From the NCBI GenBank assembly GCA_015056815.1, contig SVFN01000017.1, forward strand, positions 27,141 to 91,140: DNA of 64,000 nt, given 5' to 3'. The position numbers were made by a program, and so were the translations under genes. A model generated the notes under the pieces. That model was not told the DNA's origin. It saw only the letters and a list, made by a program, of their open reading frames with translations, and did no database searches. This stretch comes from Lachnospiraceae bacterium. Its GTDB lineage: Bacteria > Bacillota > Clostridia > Lachnospirales > Lachnospiraceae. Position 1 is the first letter of the stretch; the number at the start of each line of letters is the position of its first letter. Shown here piece after piece: positions 54,925-64,000 of the stretch.

Positions 54925-56259
54925 CTAGTTGGCACTGCTGGCATCCACTCTTGCATCCGATGCCTTCAGTGCATCCTCAAACGTACAGTCGCCCTGCAGC
55001 CATGCAGCGATGTCTTTGGCGTTCTCCTCCTGGAATCCGCCCCATACCAGCTGATTGTTGCCCAGTGTCACATCCACGATCATCCCCTTTGCCGCGTAAT
55101 CATCAATATCCGCCTGACTGGGATTGGCAAAGGTCGGTGTCACATCCTTTAACATGGCAGCTGTCTTGGTATAATCATAAATCTCAACCGCCAGTTCCTT
55201 GTCATTTGTGAGCACATCCAAAACACAGTTGATCGCATCCTGATGTTCACTGTCCGCACTGGTCATGATCGTAATGTTCGGCTCAAAGATCAGCTTGGAG
55301 TCTCCGGTCTGATTCGGGAACGGAAAGATACCAAAATTGAAATTTTCATCAATATCCAGGAAATTCTGGATCGACCAGGAACCGGAAACCTTCATGGCTG
55401 CCTCACCCTTCACCATTTTGGCATCACAGTCTGTCTGCTCTGTCGAAAAAGTCTCCGGGAATGTATTCTGATAGATCAGCTCATTGTATCGGTAGGCTGT
55501 CTTCATTTCTTCGCTGTCTGCAAACGAAGTCTTGCCCGCCCGGAAATCATCTCCCCACGTCGGATTATGATTAAATACATCGTTCATGGCAAATTGCATC
55601 GTCACATTGCCGATCGACCAGGTATCCACCATATGGCTTGCAAACGGTGTGATCCCTTTTTTCTTGCAATCGTCAATGATCGCCTGAAGCTCATCTACTG
55701 TCTTTGGGATCTCCCATCCGTTTTCTTTGAACATATCCTTGTTATAATATACGCCCTGATAAAGTGCATTGTAGACGAGTCCATATGTTTTTCCGTCGAT
55801 CGTAACATTCTCGCTTGCTGCGTCCAGAACCCGGTCCAGATAGGTACTGTCAATCTCCCCCAGGATCCCCTGCGGTGCATAGGTCGCAACATCCTGTGCC
55901 TTGCCGATCATGATATCCGGAAGCCCGGACTGCATATACTGCTGCATCTTGGGCTGAAAATCATTTCCCCAGTCCACACACTCCCATTCCAGAGTGATAT
56001 TGGGATATTTTTCGGCAAGTGCTTCATCGATCATATCCTCGATCCCTGCATCTGTCGTGGACTGCCCTGCCAAAACCGTCAGTGTCACTTCTTCCGACGG
56101 CTCTTGTGTTGTTTCATCGGATTGACTTTTTTCTTCTGCCGCCGCAGAAGCGTCTGTCTCCGTTTTTTCTGCCGTCTCCTTTCCGGATGTTCCACATCCC
56201 GAAAGGACCGATGTCAGCATAGTCATGCTCATAAGAATGGTCAGCATTTTTCTTTTCAT
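54925..56259 (-). CDS. Extracellular sugar-binding lipoprotein
   Basis: 444 residues. The lipobox is LTSVLSGCG, followed by a charged, low-complexity linker (ETDASAAAEEKSQSDETTQE). The body is a family 1 solute-binding protein (YYNKDMFKENGWEIPKTVDE, KGEAAMKVSGSWSIQNF). It catches oligosaccharide outside and passes it to the permeases downstream. The start follows GGGAGGAAC. The gap upstream (56260-56393) should hold the operon promoter. Confidence 0.93.
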   Translation of the reverse strand: MKRKMLTILMSMTMLTSVLSGCGTSGKETAEKTETDASAAAEEKSQSDETTQEPSEEVTLTVLAGQSTTDAGIEDMIDEALAEKYPNITLEWECVDWGNDFQPKMQQYMQSGLPDIMIGKAQDVATYAPQGILGEIDSTYLDRVLDAASENVTIDGKTYGLVYNALYQGVYYNKDMFKENGWEIPKTVDELQAIIDDCKKKGITPFASHMVDTWSIGNVTMQFAMNDVFNHNPTWGDDFRAGKTSFADSEEMKTAYRYNELIYQNTFPETFSTEQTDCDAKMVKGEAAMKVSGSWSIQNFLDIDENFNFGIFPFPNQTGDSKLIFEPNITIMTSADSEHQDAINCVLDVLTNDKELAVEIYDYTKTAAMLKDVTPTFANPSQADIDDYAAKGMIVDVTLGNNQLVWGGFQEENAKDIAAWLQGDCTFEDALKASDARVDASSAN

Positions 56260-56393
56260 TTCGTTTAGTTCCTCCCTTGCTTTACTAAAAATACAATTGT
56301 TTTTTGCCGTTCGCGGAAAGCTGTATTCTTAAGCTCATCCGTTTACATCTATCAGTTTATCTTTTTTCCCAAAAGAGAAATAGGATATTTTTG

Positions 56394-56439
56394 AAAAAAA
56401 GACTTGCACTTTTTTGAACCCGTCAAAAAGTACAAGTCT
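56394..56439 (-). terminator. Terminator after yesN
   Basis: A long stem AGACTTGTACTTTTTGA/TCAAAAAAGTGCAAGTCT is followed by a T-run on the minus strand. It separates the regulator pair from the transport operon. Confidence 0.85.
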
Positions 56440-56447
56440 TATCCGCT

Positions 56448-58031
56448 TCAGATCCCTGCCCGGTATTCCCTCGGACTGTATCCTGTCATCTTCTTAAACA
56501 CTCTGTTAAAATAAGTATAATCATCATACCCGGTCCGAAAAGCCACTTCTGCAAGGCTGACAGACTCATCCCGCATGATCTGTTTTGCTTTTTCGATCCT
56601 CCTCTGCGCGATGTAAAGCATCAGATTCGTACCGGTTTCCTGTCTGAACATTCTGGAAAAATAAGAGCTTTCCACTCCAAAATGCTCTGCCAGAAAGGTC
56701 AGGGAAAGTTCTTCGACATAATGATCATTGACATACTGTACAGCTTCCTTCACCACCTGCCGTATGCTTCCGCTTTCTTTTTCCCTGTCGTTCTCCATCG
56801 CTGATAAAATAAACTCTCGCAACGCCTCGCACAAAGGTTCTGCCTCCAGTCCCTCCATGATCTTATCGATCATCTCCACCATTTCTTCCAGATCGATGAG
56901 ATTGACCGTGTTGTTTTTCTCCGCCTTCTCATCCATAAACAGATTGCAGATCTTCTTGACTGCCTGTTTCAGATGAATGTACTCCCATTTCTTTTGCGTA
57001 CAGTCTGCGATCCCGATCTTTTCAAACACATAGGTGCAGATTTTTTCGGCATCACCGCTTTTCATCAATCTTTTCAGAGTACCGGTCATCTCATCCGTAA
57101 GTACGCTTTTGAGATAGCATCCGGTATCGTCCTGCTTTTTTCCTCTTATGATCACACTCTTTTTTTCATACGGTCTTGTCATGAAAAGAGAGACGCACTG
57201 GATATATCCCGAATGAATACTTTCGATCGAATATGCCGGTTCACTGATCGTGATGCTTACCACACCTTTAGCCGCATTTTCCAGAAGAGTCAGGATCTTT
57301 GATGCCATCCGGTATTGTTCCTCATCATCCAGCTGGGAAATGATCACAAACTCATTGGAACGATAGATATGATTAAAGATCAGCAGGGTATTATTCTGTA
57401 ATATCTGTCTGAGTTTCTTTTTGATCTCACTGGATAAATACGTCCGGTCATAATCATATTGTTTCATCAGCTCCGACATGGAATGAAGCTTGACTAACAT
57501 CACGCTGTATCCGGCTTTTTCCTCCATCGTTTCGATCGGCACCGCCGGCACGAAGGGAGATTCCTCTCTTTCCAGCAAAGCGCTTAATTCCCTGTCCTCG
57601 ATCAAAGACGATGCTTTATCGATTTCCCTGCGGTCCTGTTCTCTTTCCGCCAGAATATCCATTGCCTTTGTCAGAGCATTGATCAGATCGATCTTGGAAA
57701 CCGGCTTGAGCAGATAATTGATCGCTCCCGCTACCAGTGTGCTTTTGACATAAGCAAAATCATCATATCCGCTGATCACAAACACCACCACATCCGGATA
57801 TTTTTCGCGCACCTGTTCTACCAGCTCCACGCCGTTTACAAACGGCATATTGATATCTGTGATCAGAATATCCGGGCATTCGGCCGGAATACGGTTTAAG
57901 ACCTCCTCTCCGTCTTTCGCCGGTTCCAAAAAGTGCAGATCATATTCTTCCCAGTCGATCATGGTACGAAGCTTTTCCCTGGTCCAGTACTCGTCATCCG
58001 CGATCAGTATCTTATACTCCTTCTTTGTCAT
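56448..58031 (-). CDS. YesN-type response regulator with AraC DNA-binding domain
   Basis: About 527 residues from the ATG at 58031 (GGAG eight bases upstream). The N-terminal receiver is ILIADDEYWTREKLRTMI with phospho-Asp in DILITDINMPFVNG. A long middle section is followed by two helix-turn-helix units: LSLTFLAEHFGVESSYFSRMFRQETG and VSLAEVAFRTGYDDYTYFNRVFKKMTGYSP. It should activate the adjacent sugar operon when phosphorylated by the kinase next to it. It overlaps the kinase stop by 20 bases. Confidence 0.92.
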   Translation of the reverse strand: MTKKEYKILIADDEYWTREKLRTMIDWEEYDLHFLEPAKDGEEVLNRIPAECPDILITDINMPFVNGVELVEQVREKYPDVVVFVISGYDDFAYVKSTLVAGAINYLLKPVSKIDLINALTKAMDILAEREQDRREIDKASSLIEDRELSALLEREESPFVPAVPIETMEEKAGYSVMLVKLHSMSELMKQYDYDRTYLSSEIKKKLRQILQNNTLLIFNHIYRSNEFVIISQLDDEEQYRMASKILTLLENAAKGVVSITISEPAYSIESIHSGYIQCVSLFMTRPYEKKSVIIRGKKQDDTGCYLKSVLTDEMTGTLKRLMKSGDAEKICTYVFEKIGIADCTQKKWEYIHLKQAVKKICNLFMDEKAEKNNTVNLIDLEEMVEMIDKIMEGLEAEPLCEALREFILSAMENDREKESGSIRQVVKEAVQYVNDHYVEELSLTFLAEHFGVESSYFSRMFRQETGTNLMLYIAQRRIEKAKQIMRDESVSLAEVAFRTGYDDYTYFNRVFKKMTGYSPREYRAGI

Positions 58032-59826
58032 TGCCAAGCTCCTCCATACGCATACACGGAAGTCTCAGGCGCACGATCGTCCCTGTTTTTCCATCACTTT
58101 CTATTGTCAGTCCGAACTGTGTTCCATACAGCATTTTCATACGTGCATGAATGTTAAAAAGACCGACCGAAGTCCCCTCTTCCATTGCCCTGGTGTCATT
58201 CTGCCGCAGCCTCTCATTCATACTCTCCGCATCCATACCCACGCCGTTGTCTTCGACAATGACTTGCAGGATTTCGTTCTCCCGGCAGACCTTGATCAGA
58301 ATCTTCTTATCGCCGCGCTTGTTCCGCAAGCCATGCTGAATGGAGTTTTCCACGAGCGGCTGGATGGAAATGCGGGGAATGGAATTTTGCAAAACACTCT
58401 CATCGATCTCAAACCGATAAGTGATCTCATCCCGCATTCTGACATTCATGACATAAATATAATTCTTCAGATGCACGATTTCCTGGGAAACCGTTGCATA
58501 AGGCGTCTTCATACTCAGACTGTAACGGAAGATACTGGACAACGACTGGCAGAGATTGCTGACCATATTACAATTCTGAATTTCCGCTATACTGCTCATC
58601 GTGTCCAGCGTATTATACAGAAAATGAGGATTGATCTGCGCCTGCAGCGCCTTATACTCTGCTTTATTCAGTAAAAGTTTTGTCTCATATTCCTGTCCGA
58701 TCAGCGTCTCTATCCGGTCAAGCATCTGATTGAATTCCAGTCCGAGCTCTCCGATCTCATCCTTTTTCAGATAAGAGACTCTCTTTTTGGTGTCACCGCT
58801 CTTGATCTTGCGTACCGTGGTCGTCAACTGCTCGAGCGGTCTGGTCAGAGTCTTTGTCACAAAAACCGTTACCAGGGTGATCAGCGCAGACATGACAAGT
58901 ACGATCAGGATCAGATTCTGTGTCAGGGCATGCTGGTTCTGGTGCAGAATATGCTGTGGCACGATGGAGCAGGCCAGAATATTATATTTCTCCTGAGGCA
59001 CCTGAAACAATACTTTGTTCTTCCGGTAAACATCAAACTCTCCTGTCCCGTTTTGGATTTTTTCCGTCACTGCCTCATAAAACTCCCGGTTGTCTTCTGT
59101 AAGGGCACCGCTGTGCACCAATACTCTGTCACCCTCCGGTTGCAGCCACATATACCCTTGCAGATGTGAACTGTACTTTTCCATGATCTTTACAAACGCA
59201 CTGCTGTCCACATCACAGATGATATAACCCAGTTTGTCCTTGCTGCTTACCGTATCGTAAATCTTTAAACAGATACGCACGATATTCTTTTCCCGATAAG
59301 GATTATAATAACTCGAGATCAGGGTACTCTTCTCATCCGACTCAATGTATTCCCTGACCTTACCGGCATTGTTCTGCTCTTCCTGTTCATAGATATCTTT
59401 GGGATAATTATGCTTTGGCGTCACAGCCCTTCGATATGTACTGATGATCTCGTGATCGATCCTGTAAATATAAACTGCCACCACCTTATCGGAAGTGTCG
59501 AAGCGCGTTGTCGCAAGATTGTACGCCATCTTATAATAATCCTTCTGCAAATGCCCGTCCGAATTATCCTCCTTCAGGGCCTGCACAAACTGCTTCTCAT
59601 TATAAACGGCGATCATATTGCTTTCGATCCTCTTCACAAAGGTGGTGATCTCATTTTGCATATTATTTAACAGATTATAGCTTTCATCCTTCGTCCAGCC
59701 ATAGATCAGGTTGTCCGAAACCCTGATAAAAAGAACTGTCTGTAAAAGGAGCGCGACCAGCGTGCTCATAAGACAAAGGATCAGGATCTTGCCACGCATA
59801 CTCCTGTATTTTTCCACTCGTCCCAT
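58012..59826 (-). CDS. YesM-type sensor histidine kinase
   Basis: 604 residues. Spans at ~13-35 and ~300-320 enclose a ~260-residue outside sensor. A HAMP domain (TKTLTRPLEQLTTTVRKIKSGD), the His-kinase block ALQAQINPHFLYNTLDTMSSIAE and HATPase motifs (PLVENSIQHGLRNKRG, VEDNGVGM) follow. It senses a sugar-related signal and phosphorylates the YesN-type regulator. AAAGGACAT precedes the ATG. Confidence 0.92.
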   Translation of the reverse strand: MGRVEKYRSMRGKILILCLMSTLVALLLQTVLFIRVSDNLIYGWTKDESYNLLNNMQNEITTFVKRIESNMIAVYNEKQFVQALKEDNSDGHLQKDYYKMAYNLATTRFDTSDKVVAVYIYRIDHEIISTYRRAVTPKHNYPKDIYEQEEQNNAGKVREYIESDEKSTLISSYYNPYREKNIVRICLKIYDTVSSKDKLGYIICDVDSSAFVKIMEKYSSHLQGYMWLQPEGDRVLVHSGALTEDNREFYEAVTEKIQNGTGEFDVYRKNKVLFQVPQEKYNILACSIVPQHILHQNQHALTQNLILIVLVMSALITLVTVFVTKTLTRPLEQLTTTVRKIKSGDTKKRVSYLKKDEIGELGLEFNQMLDRIETLIGQEYETKLLLNKAEYKALQAQINPHFLYNTLDTMSSIAEIQNCNMVSNLCQSLSSIFRYSLSMKTPYATVSQEIVHLKNYIYVMNVRMRDEITYRFEIDESVLQNSIPRISIQPLVENSIQHGLRNKRGDKKILIKVCRENEILQVIVEDNGVGMDAESMNERLRQNDTRAMEEGTSVGLFNIHARMKMLYGTQFGLTIESDGKTGTIVRLRLPCMRMEELGNDKEGV

Positions 59827-59882
59827 ATGTCCTTTGCTCCCATCCGCTTACGTCATTCTTCTATAAATGCCCCGGGGTTTTC

Positions 59883-60482
59883 TCAGATTTTATTTCCTTC
59901 TTCATCCACATACACCCAGTCGATGGTATACTGTTTTTCGATGGCATTCCCAAGATTTTTGACATAGTCTTCCAATAATTTCTGTGCCCGCTGCTGCGCG
60001 TTTGTCAAAAGGGCACTGTCATCGGCGGCTGTCTGCTCCATATTTTCCTGCGCCATTTTAAAGGCTTCCGTCTGATCCTCCGCCGTAACCTTCGCAGATT
60101 TACCATCCACGATAAAAGACTCCTCGGAAAGAGAATCCTTATCCACCCTGCAGTCTAAGATCTTCGCAGGCGGCATCGTGATCGCGACCCGGTCTTTCGA
60201 CACGGCAATATTGACTAAAGACGCATCGATCCCGACTGAGACCACACCGGAATACTCTACCCAGAATTGTTTATCCTTCTTCCATAAAAACCATCCTGCG
60301 GCGTCTTCCTCTTTAAACTTCGCCACATTGTGATAATAACAATCCATAGTCGCCAGTTCGCAGATCGCTCTCATCTGTGTAGTCTGCGGTTCGATCACCA
60401 CTTCCGGTTCTTCCTCCTCTTTTGCACAGGCTGCGCAAAGAGTCAACGCCAGAAAAAAACCGCATGCTATTTTCTTTTTCAT
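59883..60482 (-). CDS. DUF4230 lipoprotein
   Basis: 199 residues from the ATG at 60482. The lipobox FLALTLCAAC ends the signal. The body (QMRAICELATMDCYYHNVAKF, VSVGIDASLVNIAVSKDRVAITMPPAKIL) is typical of DUF4230. Its start overlaps the end of a paralogue. Function unknown; membrane attached. Confidence 0.8.
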   Translation of the reverse strand: MKKKIACGFFLALTLCAACAKEEEEPEVVIEPQTTQMRAICELATMDCYYHNVAKFKEEDAAGWFLWKKDKQFWVEYSGVVSVGIDASLVNIAVSKDRVAITMPPAKILDCRVDKDSLSEESFIVDGKSAKVTAEDQTEAFKMAQENMEQTAADDSALLTNAQQRAQKLLEDYVKNLGNAIEKQYTIDWVYVDEEGNKI

Positions 60483-61222
60483 CACTCCTGCGCCTCCTTG
60501 ATCTCGATCGTATAGTCCGCATCCACCTGCTCCACGAACGGCTTCACCAGTGCTTCCACGATATTGTGTGCATTCTGCGTGGCAAGCTCATAGATCTCCT
60601 TCTCGGCCGTGCTTTCCTGCCTTGCATCCTCGATGCATTGTTTATAGGCCTGTTCGGAAACCGTGGAGGTATTGGCTTTGTTGTTTACAAAAATATAATC
60701 AAGAGTCCCGATATCCACATTCGGTTCCGCGAGCGATACCCGCGGCAGGATGATCAGGATCTTCTTTGCCTCCCGGTCGACACTGATCTTAATCTGCGAA
60801 AAATCGATCCCAGCTTTTACCGTAGCCTCATAAGAAACATAGTAATCAACCTTTTCCGCATTCTTTTCGTTCATGACTTTCGCGATGCCGTTATAGACCG
60901 CCTCAAAGGTGGAAAGCTCGCTGACATCCAGAATCTTCTGCAGGGATGCCGTCGTGATGATCTCTTTGTTTTCCTTCCCCGGACTGCCCAGAAAAAAGCC
61001 AAGGCACAGCGATAAGACAGCCAGTAAAAATACACACACCATCAAGGCACGAAACAACAGTTTTTCTTTTCGGTCTCGCTTCTTTTTTTCTGCTTTTGTC
61101 CCCTTGTTTTTAATCTCCCGATCAACTTCTCCTGCCACCTCATCTATGATTTCCACAGCTTCGGCCTCCACTGCGTCTGTGACAGTTTCCTCATCCGTCT
61201 GCGATGCCTTTTCATCCGCCAT
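60482..61222 (-). CDS. DUF4230 membrane-anchored protein
   Basis: 246 residues. A charged cytoplasmic segment (IKNKGTKAEKKKRDRKEKLL) is followed by one span (ALMVCVFLLAVLSLCLGFFLG) and an outside DUF4230 domain (VSELSTFEAVYNGIAKV, VKAGIDFSQIKISVDREAKKILIILPRVSL). Good site GGGAGG. It forms an operon with the lipoprotein paralogue downstream. Function unknown. Confidence 0.8.
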   Translation of the reverse strand: MADEKASQTDEETVTDAVEAEAVEIIDEVAGEVDREIKNKGTKAEKKKRDRKEKLLFRALMVCVFLLAVLSLCLGFFLGSPGKENKEIITTASLQKILDVSELSTFEAVYNGIAKVMNEKNAEKVDYYVSYEATVKAGIDFSQIKISVDREAKKILIILPRVSLAEPNVDIGTLDYIFVNNKANTSTVSEQAYKQCIEDARQESTAEKEIYELATQNAHNIVEALVKPFVEQVDADYTIEIKEAQE

Positions 61223-61351
61223 TTTTTATTCCTCCCATACTTTCCCCAACTTTCATTTGTTTTGGCCGGTCTGCCGCAGCAGGATCCTCTCTTTTACGGA
61301 CACCGGAATGTTCCGCAGCCTTCTTACTGCTTCATCCCGCCCGGAGATTTC

Positions 61352-62104
61352 CTACAGTTCTACCAGCAACTCCACCGGACAGTGGTCACTACCCTCGACT
61401 TCATTATGTATGATCTGGTCTTTCACCTTTTCCATCAGACGCTCGGAAACGATAAAATAGTCGATCCGCCATCCTGCATTATTCTTTCTGGCATTGAAGC
61501 GATAGGACCACCAGGTATAGACACCTGTCGTATCCGGATACAGCCTGCGGTAGGTATCCGCAAATCCGGCACTTAAAAGCTCCGTCATCTTGCCGCGCTC
61601 CTCATCGGAAAATCCTGCGTTCCCCGCATTGCTCTTCGGATTCTTCAGATCGATCTCATTGTGAGCCACATTCAGGTCGCCGCAATAGATCACGGGCTTT
61701 TTCCGATCCAGTTCTGACAGGTAAGCCCGCATGGCATCTTCAAATTCCATGCGATAATCAATACGCTTCAATTCATTCTGGGCATTTGGCACATAGCAGC
61801 AGACAAAATAAAACGCTTCATATTCGCAGGTGATCACGCGCCCCTCATCTAAATGTTCTCCATTCATACCATAGGTGACCGATAGCGGTTCTTTTTTGGA
61901 ATAAACCGCCGTACCGGAATAACCGGCCTTCTCGGCGCTGTGAAAATATTTGACATATCCTTCCGGCGAAAAGTCTGCCTGCTCCGGTTTCATTTTTGTC
62001 TCCTGAATGCAGAAGATATCCGCATCTGCCTCCTTAAAAAAATCTTCAAATCCCTTTTTCAAACAGGCCCGAAAGCCGTTTACATTCCATGTGATCAGTT
62101 TCAT
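61352..62104 (-). CDS. xth: Exodeoxyribonuclease III
   Basis: 250 residues. MKLITWNVNGFRACLKKGF, IFCIQETKMK (metal Glu), VIYCGDLNVAHNEIDLKNPKSNAGNAGFSDEER, TWWSYRFNARKNNAGWRIDYF and the final GSDHCPVELLVEL are the AP-endonuclease motifs. It cuts DNA at abasic sites in base-excision repair. Confidence 0.96.
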   Translation of the reverse strand: MKLITWNVNGFRACLKKGFEDFFKEADADIFCIQETKMKPEQADFSPEGYVKYFHSAEKAGYSGTAVYSKKEPLSVTYGMNGEHLDEGRVITCEYEAFYFVCCYVPNAQNELKRIDYRMEFEDAMRAYLSELDRKKPVIYCGDLNVAHNEIDLKNPKSNAGNAGFSDEERGKMTELLSAGFADTYRRLYPDTTGVYTWWSYRFNARKNNAGWRIDYFIVSERLMEKVKDQIIHNEVEGSDHCPVELLVEL

Positions 62105-62213
62105 TTTGATTCTCCCGGTATTTTAAATGTATCCAAATCTTTTGTCGGATGTCATTCTCTGATATTCTTTTGCATCCGGCCGTAAAACAATTCATCAAAT
62201 CTCTGACAAGGAC

Positions 62214-62429
62214 CTACTCCAGAACATCAAATGCTGTCCCGCACGCCCAGGGGCTCCCGATGTCGCATCTGCCGTGGTGATAGGCCTTTTTCGTCTCGCC
62301 CTGCTTAAGTTCCTCTGAGGCCTTTACTTTTAACCGTCCGACGCCGGACGCTGTCATTTCATCCAGAAGAGCCATGACATTGTCAATATCCTGCTCCTCA
62401 ATCTTTATCTCTTTTTTGAAATCGCTCAT
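62214..62429 (-). CDS. Small protein of unknown function
   Basis: About 71 residues. Of two adjacent ATGs, the second, at 62429, has AGGAG at the better distance. An acidic N-terminal half (KIEEQDIDNVMALLDEMTASG) precedes a basic, His/Cys-containing end (AYHHGRCDIGSPWACGTAFDV). The clear site and clean stop suggest a real gene. I do not recognise a family. Confidence 0.55.
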   Translation of the reverse strand: MSDFKKEIKIEEQDIDNVMALLDEMTASGVGRLKVKASEELKQGETKKAYHHGRCDIGSPWACGTAFDVLE

Positions 62430-62445
62430 CATCTTCTCCTATTTA

Positions 62446-62539
62446 GAGTTCTGCATCCGAACAAATAGCGCATAATGGCAGAGAACATTCTCTGGCACTA
62501 TTTTTCGGATACTGTTTTTTGAGTTCCGTATCCGAACAA
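62446..62539. repeat. Direct-repeat pair flanking a palindrome
   Basis: GAGTTCTGCATCCGAACAA (62446-62464) and GAGTTCCGTATCCGAACAA (62521-62539) differ at two bases. Between them is an imperfect inverted repeat (CAGAGAA/TTCTCTG). It lies in the gap before the DUF362 gene end and may be a small repeat unit. Confidence 0.4.
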
Positions 62540-62556
62540 TCCTCGCAACTCTCCGA

Positions 62557-63678
62557 TCAGATTTTGATCAACTCATACTGATCGGTTCCAAGACCGATTT
62601 TGACTGCATGCTCGATGCAGGATCTCCACTCGGTATCAGGATGTGTCATATGGAAATGATCATGTTCGTCATGCTCCTCCTCGTGCGCCCTGATATTCTC
62701 ACCGAGAATGCTTGCCTCCACCGGCGGCATCTGATTGCAAAGATCCGCACAGGCCTGATCGAGCGCCACCGGATCAAAGGAAGCCAACATTCCCACGTCC
62801 GGGATGATCGGAATATCATTCTCTGCATGACAATCGCAGTTTGGCGATACATCACAGATCAAAGAAATATGAAAACAAGGTCTGTCTTTGCAAACCGCTA
62901 AAGAGTACTCTGCCATCTTATAATTTAACATGGCGATGGAATCCGCAAAATCCGCCGCGATCGCATTCTTCGGGCAGACCGCCAGACAGCGTCCGCAACC
63001 CACGCATTTATCATGGTCGATCACCGCTTTTCCATCCGCGATGCAGGGGGCATCATGTGCACAGATCCGCTTGCACGCACCGCATCCCACACAGGCAGTC
63101 TGATCTACGCTCGGCTTGCCTTCACAATGCTGTTCCATCTTGCCGGCCCTCGAACCGCATCCCATGCCGATATTTTTGAGCGCCCCGCCAAAACCGGCCA
63201 TCTCATGTCCCTTGAAATGTGTCAGGGAAATAAAAATATCCGCATCCATGATCGCCTGACCGATCTTTGCTTCCTTTACATATTCTCCGTTGACCGGCAC
63301 AAGCTGTTCATCTGTTCCCTTCAGACCATCACCGATGATCACGTGACACCCCGTCTGATAAGGAGAAAAACCGTTTACATACGCTGTCTCCAGATGATCC
63401 AGCGCGTTCTTGCGACTGCCCACATAAAGAGTATTACAGTCTGTCAAAAACGGTTTGCCGCCCAATTCCTTCACATAGTCCGCCACCACTCTCGCGTAGT
63501 TCGGACGAAGAAAGGCAAGATTGCCGTACTCCCCGAAGTGAATCTTGATCGCAGCATATTTATCCGCAAAATCAATCTGCTCAAATCCGGCCGTCTTCAT
63601 CAGACGATGCAGCTTTTGCAGCAGATTTTCGTGCTCTGTTGCCTTAAATGTTGTAAAATATACATTTGCTTTTTCCAT
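62557..63678 (-). CDS. DUF362 protein with two 4Fe-4S clusters
   Basis: 373 residues from the ATG at 63678, with AGGAGG ten bases upstream; the frame opens earlier but over the binding site. The DUF362 core (KIHFGEYGNLAFLRPNYARVV, FISLTHFKGHEMAGFGGALKNIG) is followed by two ferredoxin motifs: CVGCGACKRICAHDAP and CVGCGRCLAVCPKNAI. A redox role is implied; the substrate is not known. Confidence 0.9.
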   Translation of the reverse strand: MEKANVYFTTFKATEHENLLQKLHRLMKTAGFEQIDFADKYAAIKIHFGEYGNLAFLRPNYARVVADYVKELGGKPFLTDCNTLYVGSRKNALDHLETAYVNGFSPYQTGCHVIIGDGLKGTDEQLVPVNGEYVKEAKIGQAIMDADIFISLTHFKGHEMAGFGGALKNIGMGCGSRAGKMEQHCEGKPSVDQTACVGCGACKRICAHDAPCIADGKAVIDHDKCVGCGRCLAVCPKNAIAADFADSIAMLNYKMAEYSLAVCKDRPCFHISLICDVSPNCDCHAENDIPIIPDVGMLASFDPVALDQACADLCNQMPPVEASILGENIRAHEEEHDEHDHFHMTHPDTEWRSCIEHAVKIGLGTDQYELIKI

Positions 63679-63862
63679 ACCCTGTAGTCCTCCTGTCAAT
63701 CATCTGGTCGTTTGCCTGCTTCATCCTCTCCGCAAAAGCCTTCATACGTCCCTGCGCCATTGCAGGACCGTTACTGTTATTTTACATGACAGATCCCTTT
63801 GCGTCAAAGAAAAAAATAGGATTATGTTCATCTTTTGCGGAATAATATTATGCCCGTTCCAT

Positions 63863-64000
63863 TGAACCGCTCCCCGTCAAGTAGACAATTAAAAAAACAA
63901 AAACTTTCTGCCATCGGATTGTCGGTGATATGCTCCCTTTTAGGTAGACAAGCAAAATAATAAAAGCTTGTTGCCTAGAAGGGAGCATTATTTATGGGTA
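63863..64000 (+). mobile_element. Left end of a probable IS3-type insertion sequence
   Basis: The segment beginning TGAACCGCTCCCCGTCAAGT and containing GTAGACAA resembles, in reverse complement, the TTGTCTACTTGACGGGG ends I recall for IS3-type elements of Clostridia. A second GTAGACAAG follows, within a long imperfect inverted repeat (TGCTCCCTTTTAGG at 63931, CCTAGAAGGGAGCA ending about 63988). An ATG at 63994 with GAAGGGAG upstream would start a transposase that runs off the window. Confidence 0.4.

Overview
The window looks like the chromosome of a Lachnospiraceae-type Firmicute (Clostridia, gut commensal). The clues are the cysS-mrnC-rlmB-sigH gene order, bacterial Ig-like and BspA-type leucine-rich-repeat surface proteins, strong AGGAGG ribosome-binding sites, YesM/YesN two-component pairs, an FMN-riboswitch rib operon and a Cas9 of the Treponema/Clostridia type. 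Almost every gene lies on the minus strand. No rRNA or tRNA gene was seen.

Layout. (1) 1-2164: 5' part of a large secreted MBG/Ig-like repeat protein. (2) About 2.4-14.0 kb: an accessory region rich in decaying genes. It holds a WYL regulator pseudogene fused to an Ig-like fragment, a frameshifted nucleotidyltransferase and an intact relative, a candidate type I toxin-antitoxin pair, a GNAT acetyltransferase, a hybrid histidine kinase, an AAA ATPase, an Rpn-type nuclease, a chimeric HsdS fragment and an amber-interrupted NADAR gene. (3) 14.06-22.98 kb: a complete type II-A CRISPR-Cas locus, with a 39-repeat array, csn2, cas2, cas1, cas9 and a divergent tracrRNA gene I can fold from sequence. 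(4) 22.98-24.9 kb: an intact WYL regulator, tail-to-tail with the tracrRNA, and a sce7726-type nuclease-like gene. (5) 24.9-42.1 kb: housekeeping genes: sigH, rlmB, mrnC, cysS, ispF, deoB, deoC, a response regulator with a hybrid kinase, cdd-udp, and ribD-ribE-(membrane protein)-ribBA-ribH behind an FMN riboswitch. (6) 42.2-59.8 kb: a plant-polysaccharide locus, probably for pectin side chains: an SGNH acetylesterase, a very large glycoside hydrolase, a GH36-like enzyme, ABC sugar importer parts and YesN/YesM. (7) 59.9-63.7 kb: two DUF4230 proteins, exonuclease III, a small protein and a DUF362 ferredoxin-like protein. The window ends in the left end of a probable IS3-type element.

The most interesting signal is regulatory. 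A 22-bp imperfect palindrome (TGGyA, a 7-T tract, rCCAC) lies upstream of the intact WYL gene and of its pseudogene paralogue 20 kb away. A third copy lies between the divergent cas9 and tracrRNA promoters. Its distances to the four inferred -35 boxes are 14, 24, 24 and 34 bp, so all sites fall on the same helical face. The cas9 and wyl promoters pair a perfect TATAAT with a poor -35 box, as activator-dependent promoters do. I infer that the neighbouring WYL protein controls this type II-A system. Two spacers of the array are near-duplicates that differ only at synonymous codon positions, which points to diverged variants of one target gene.
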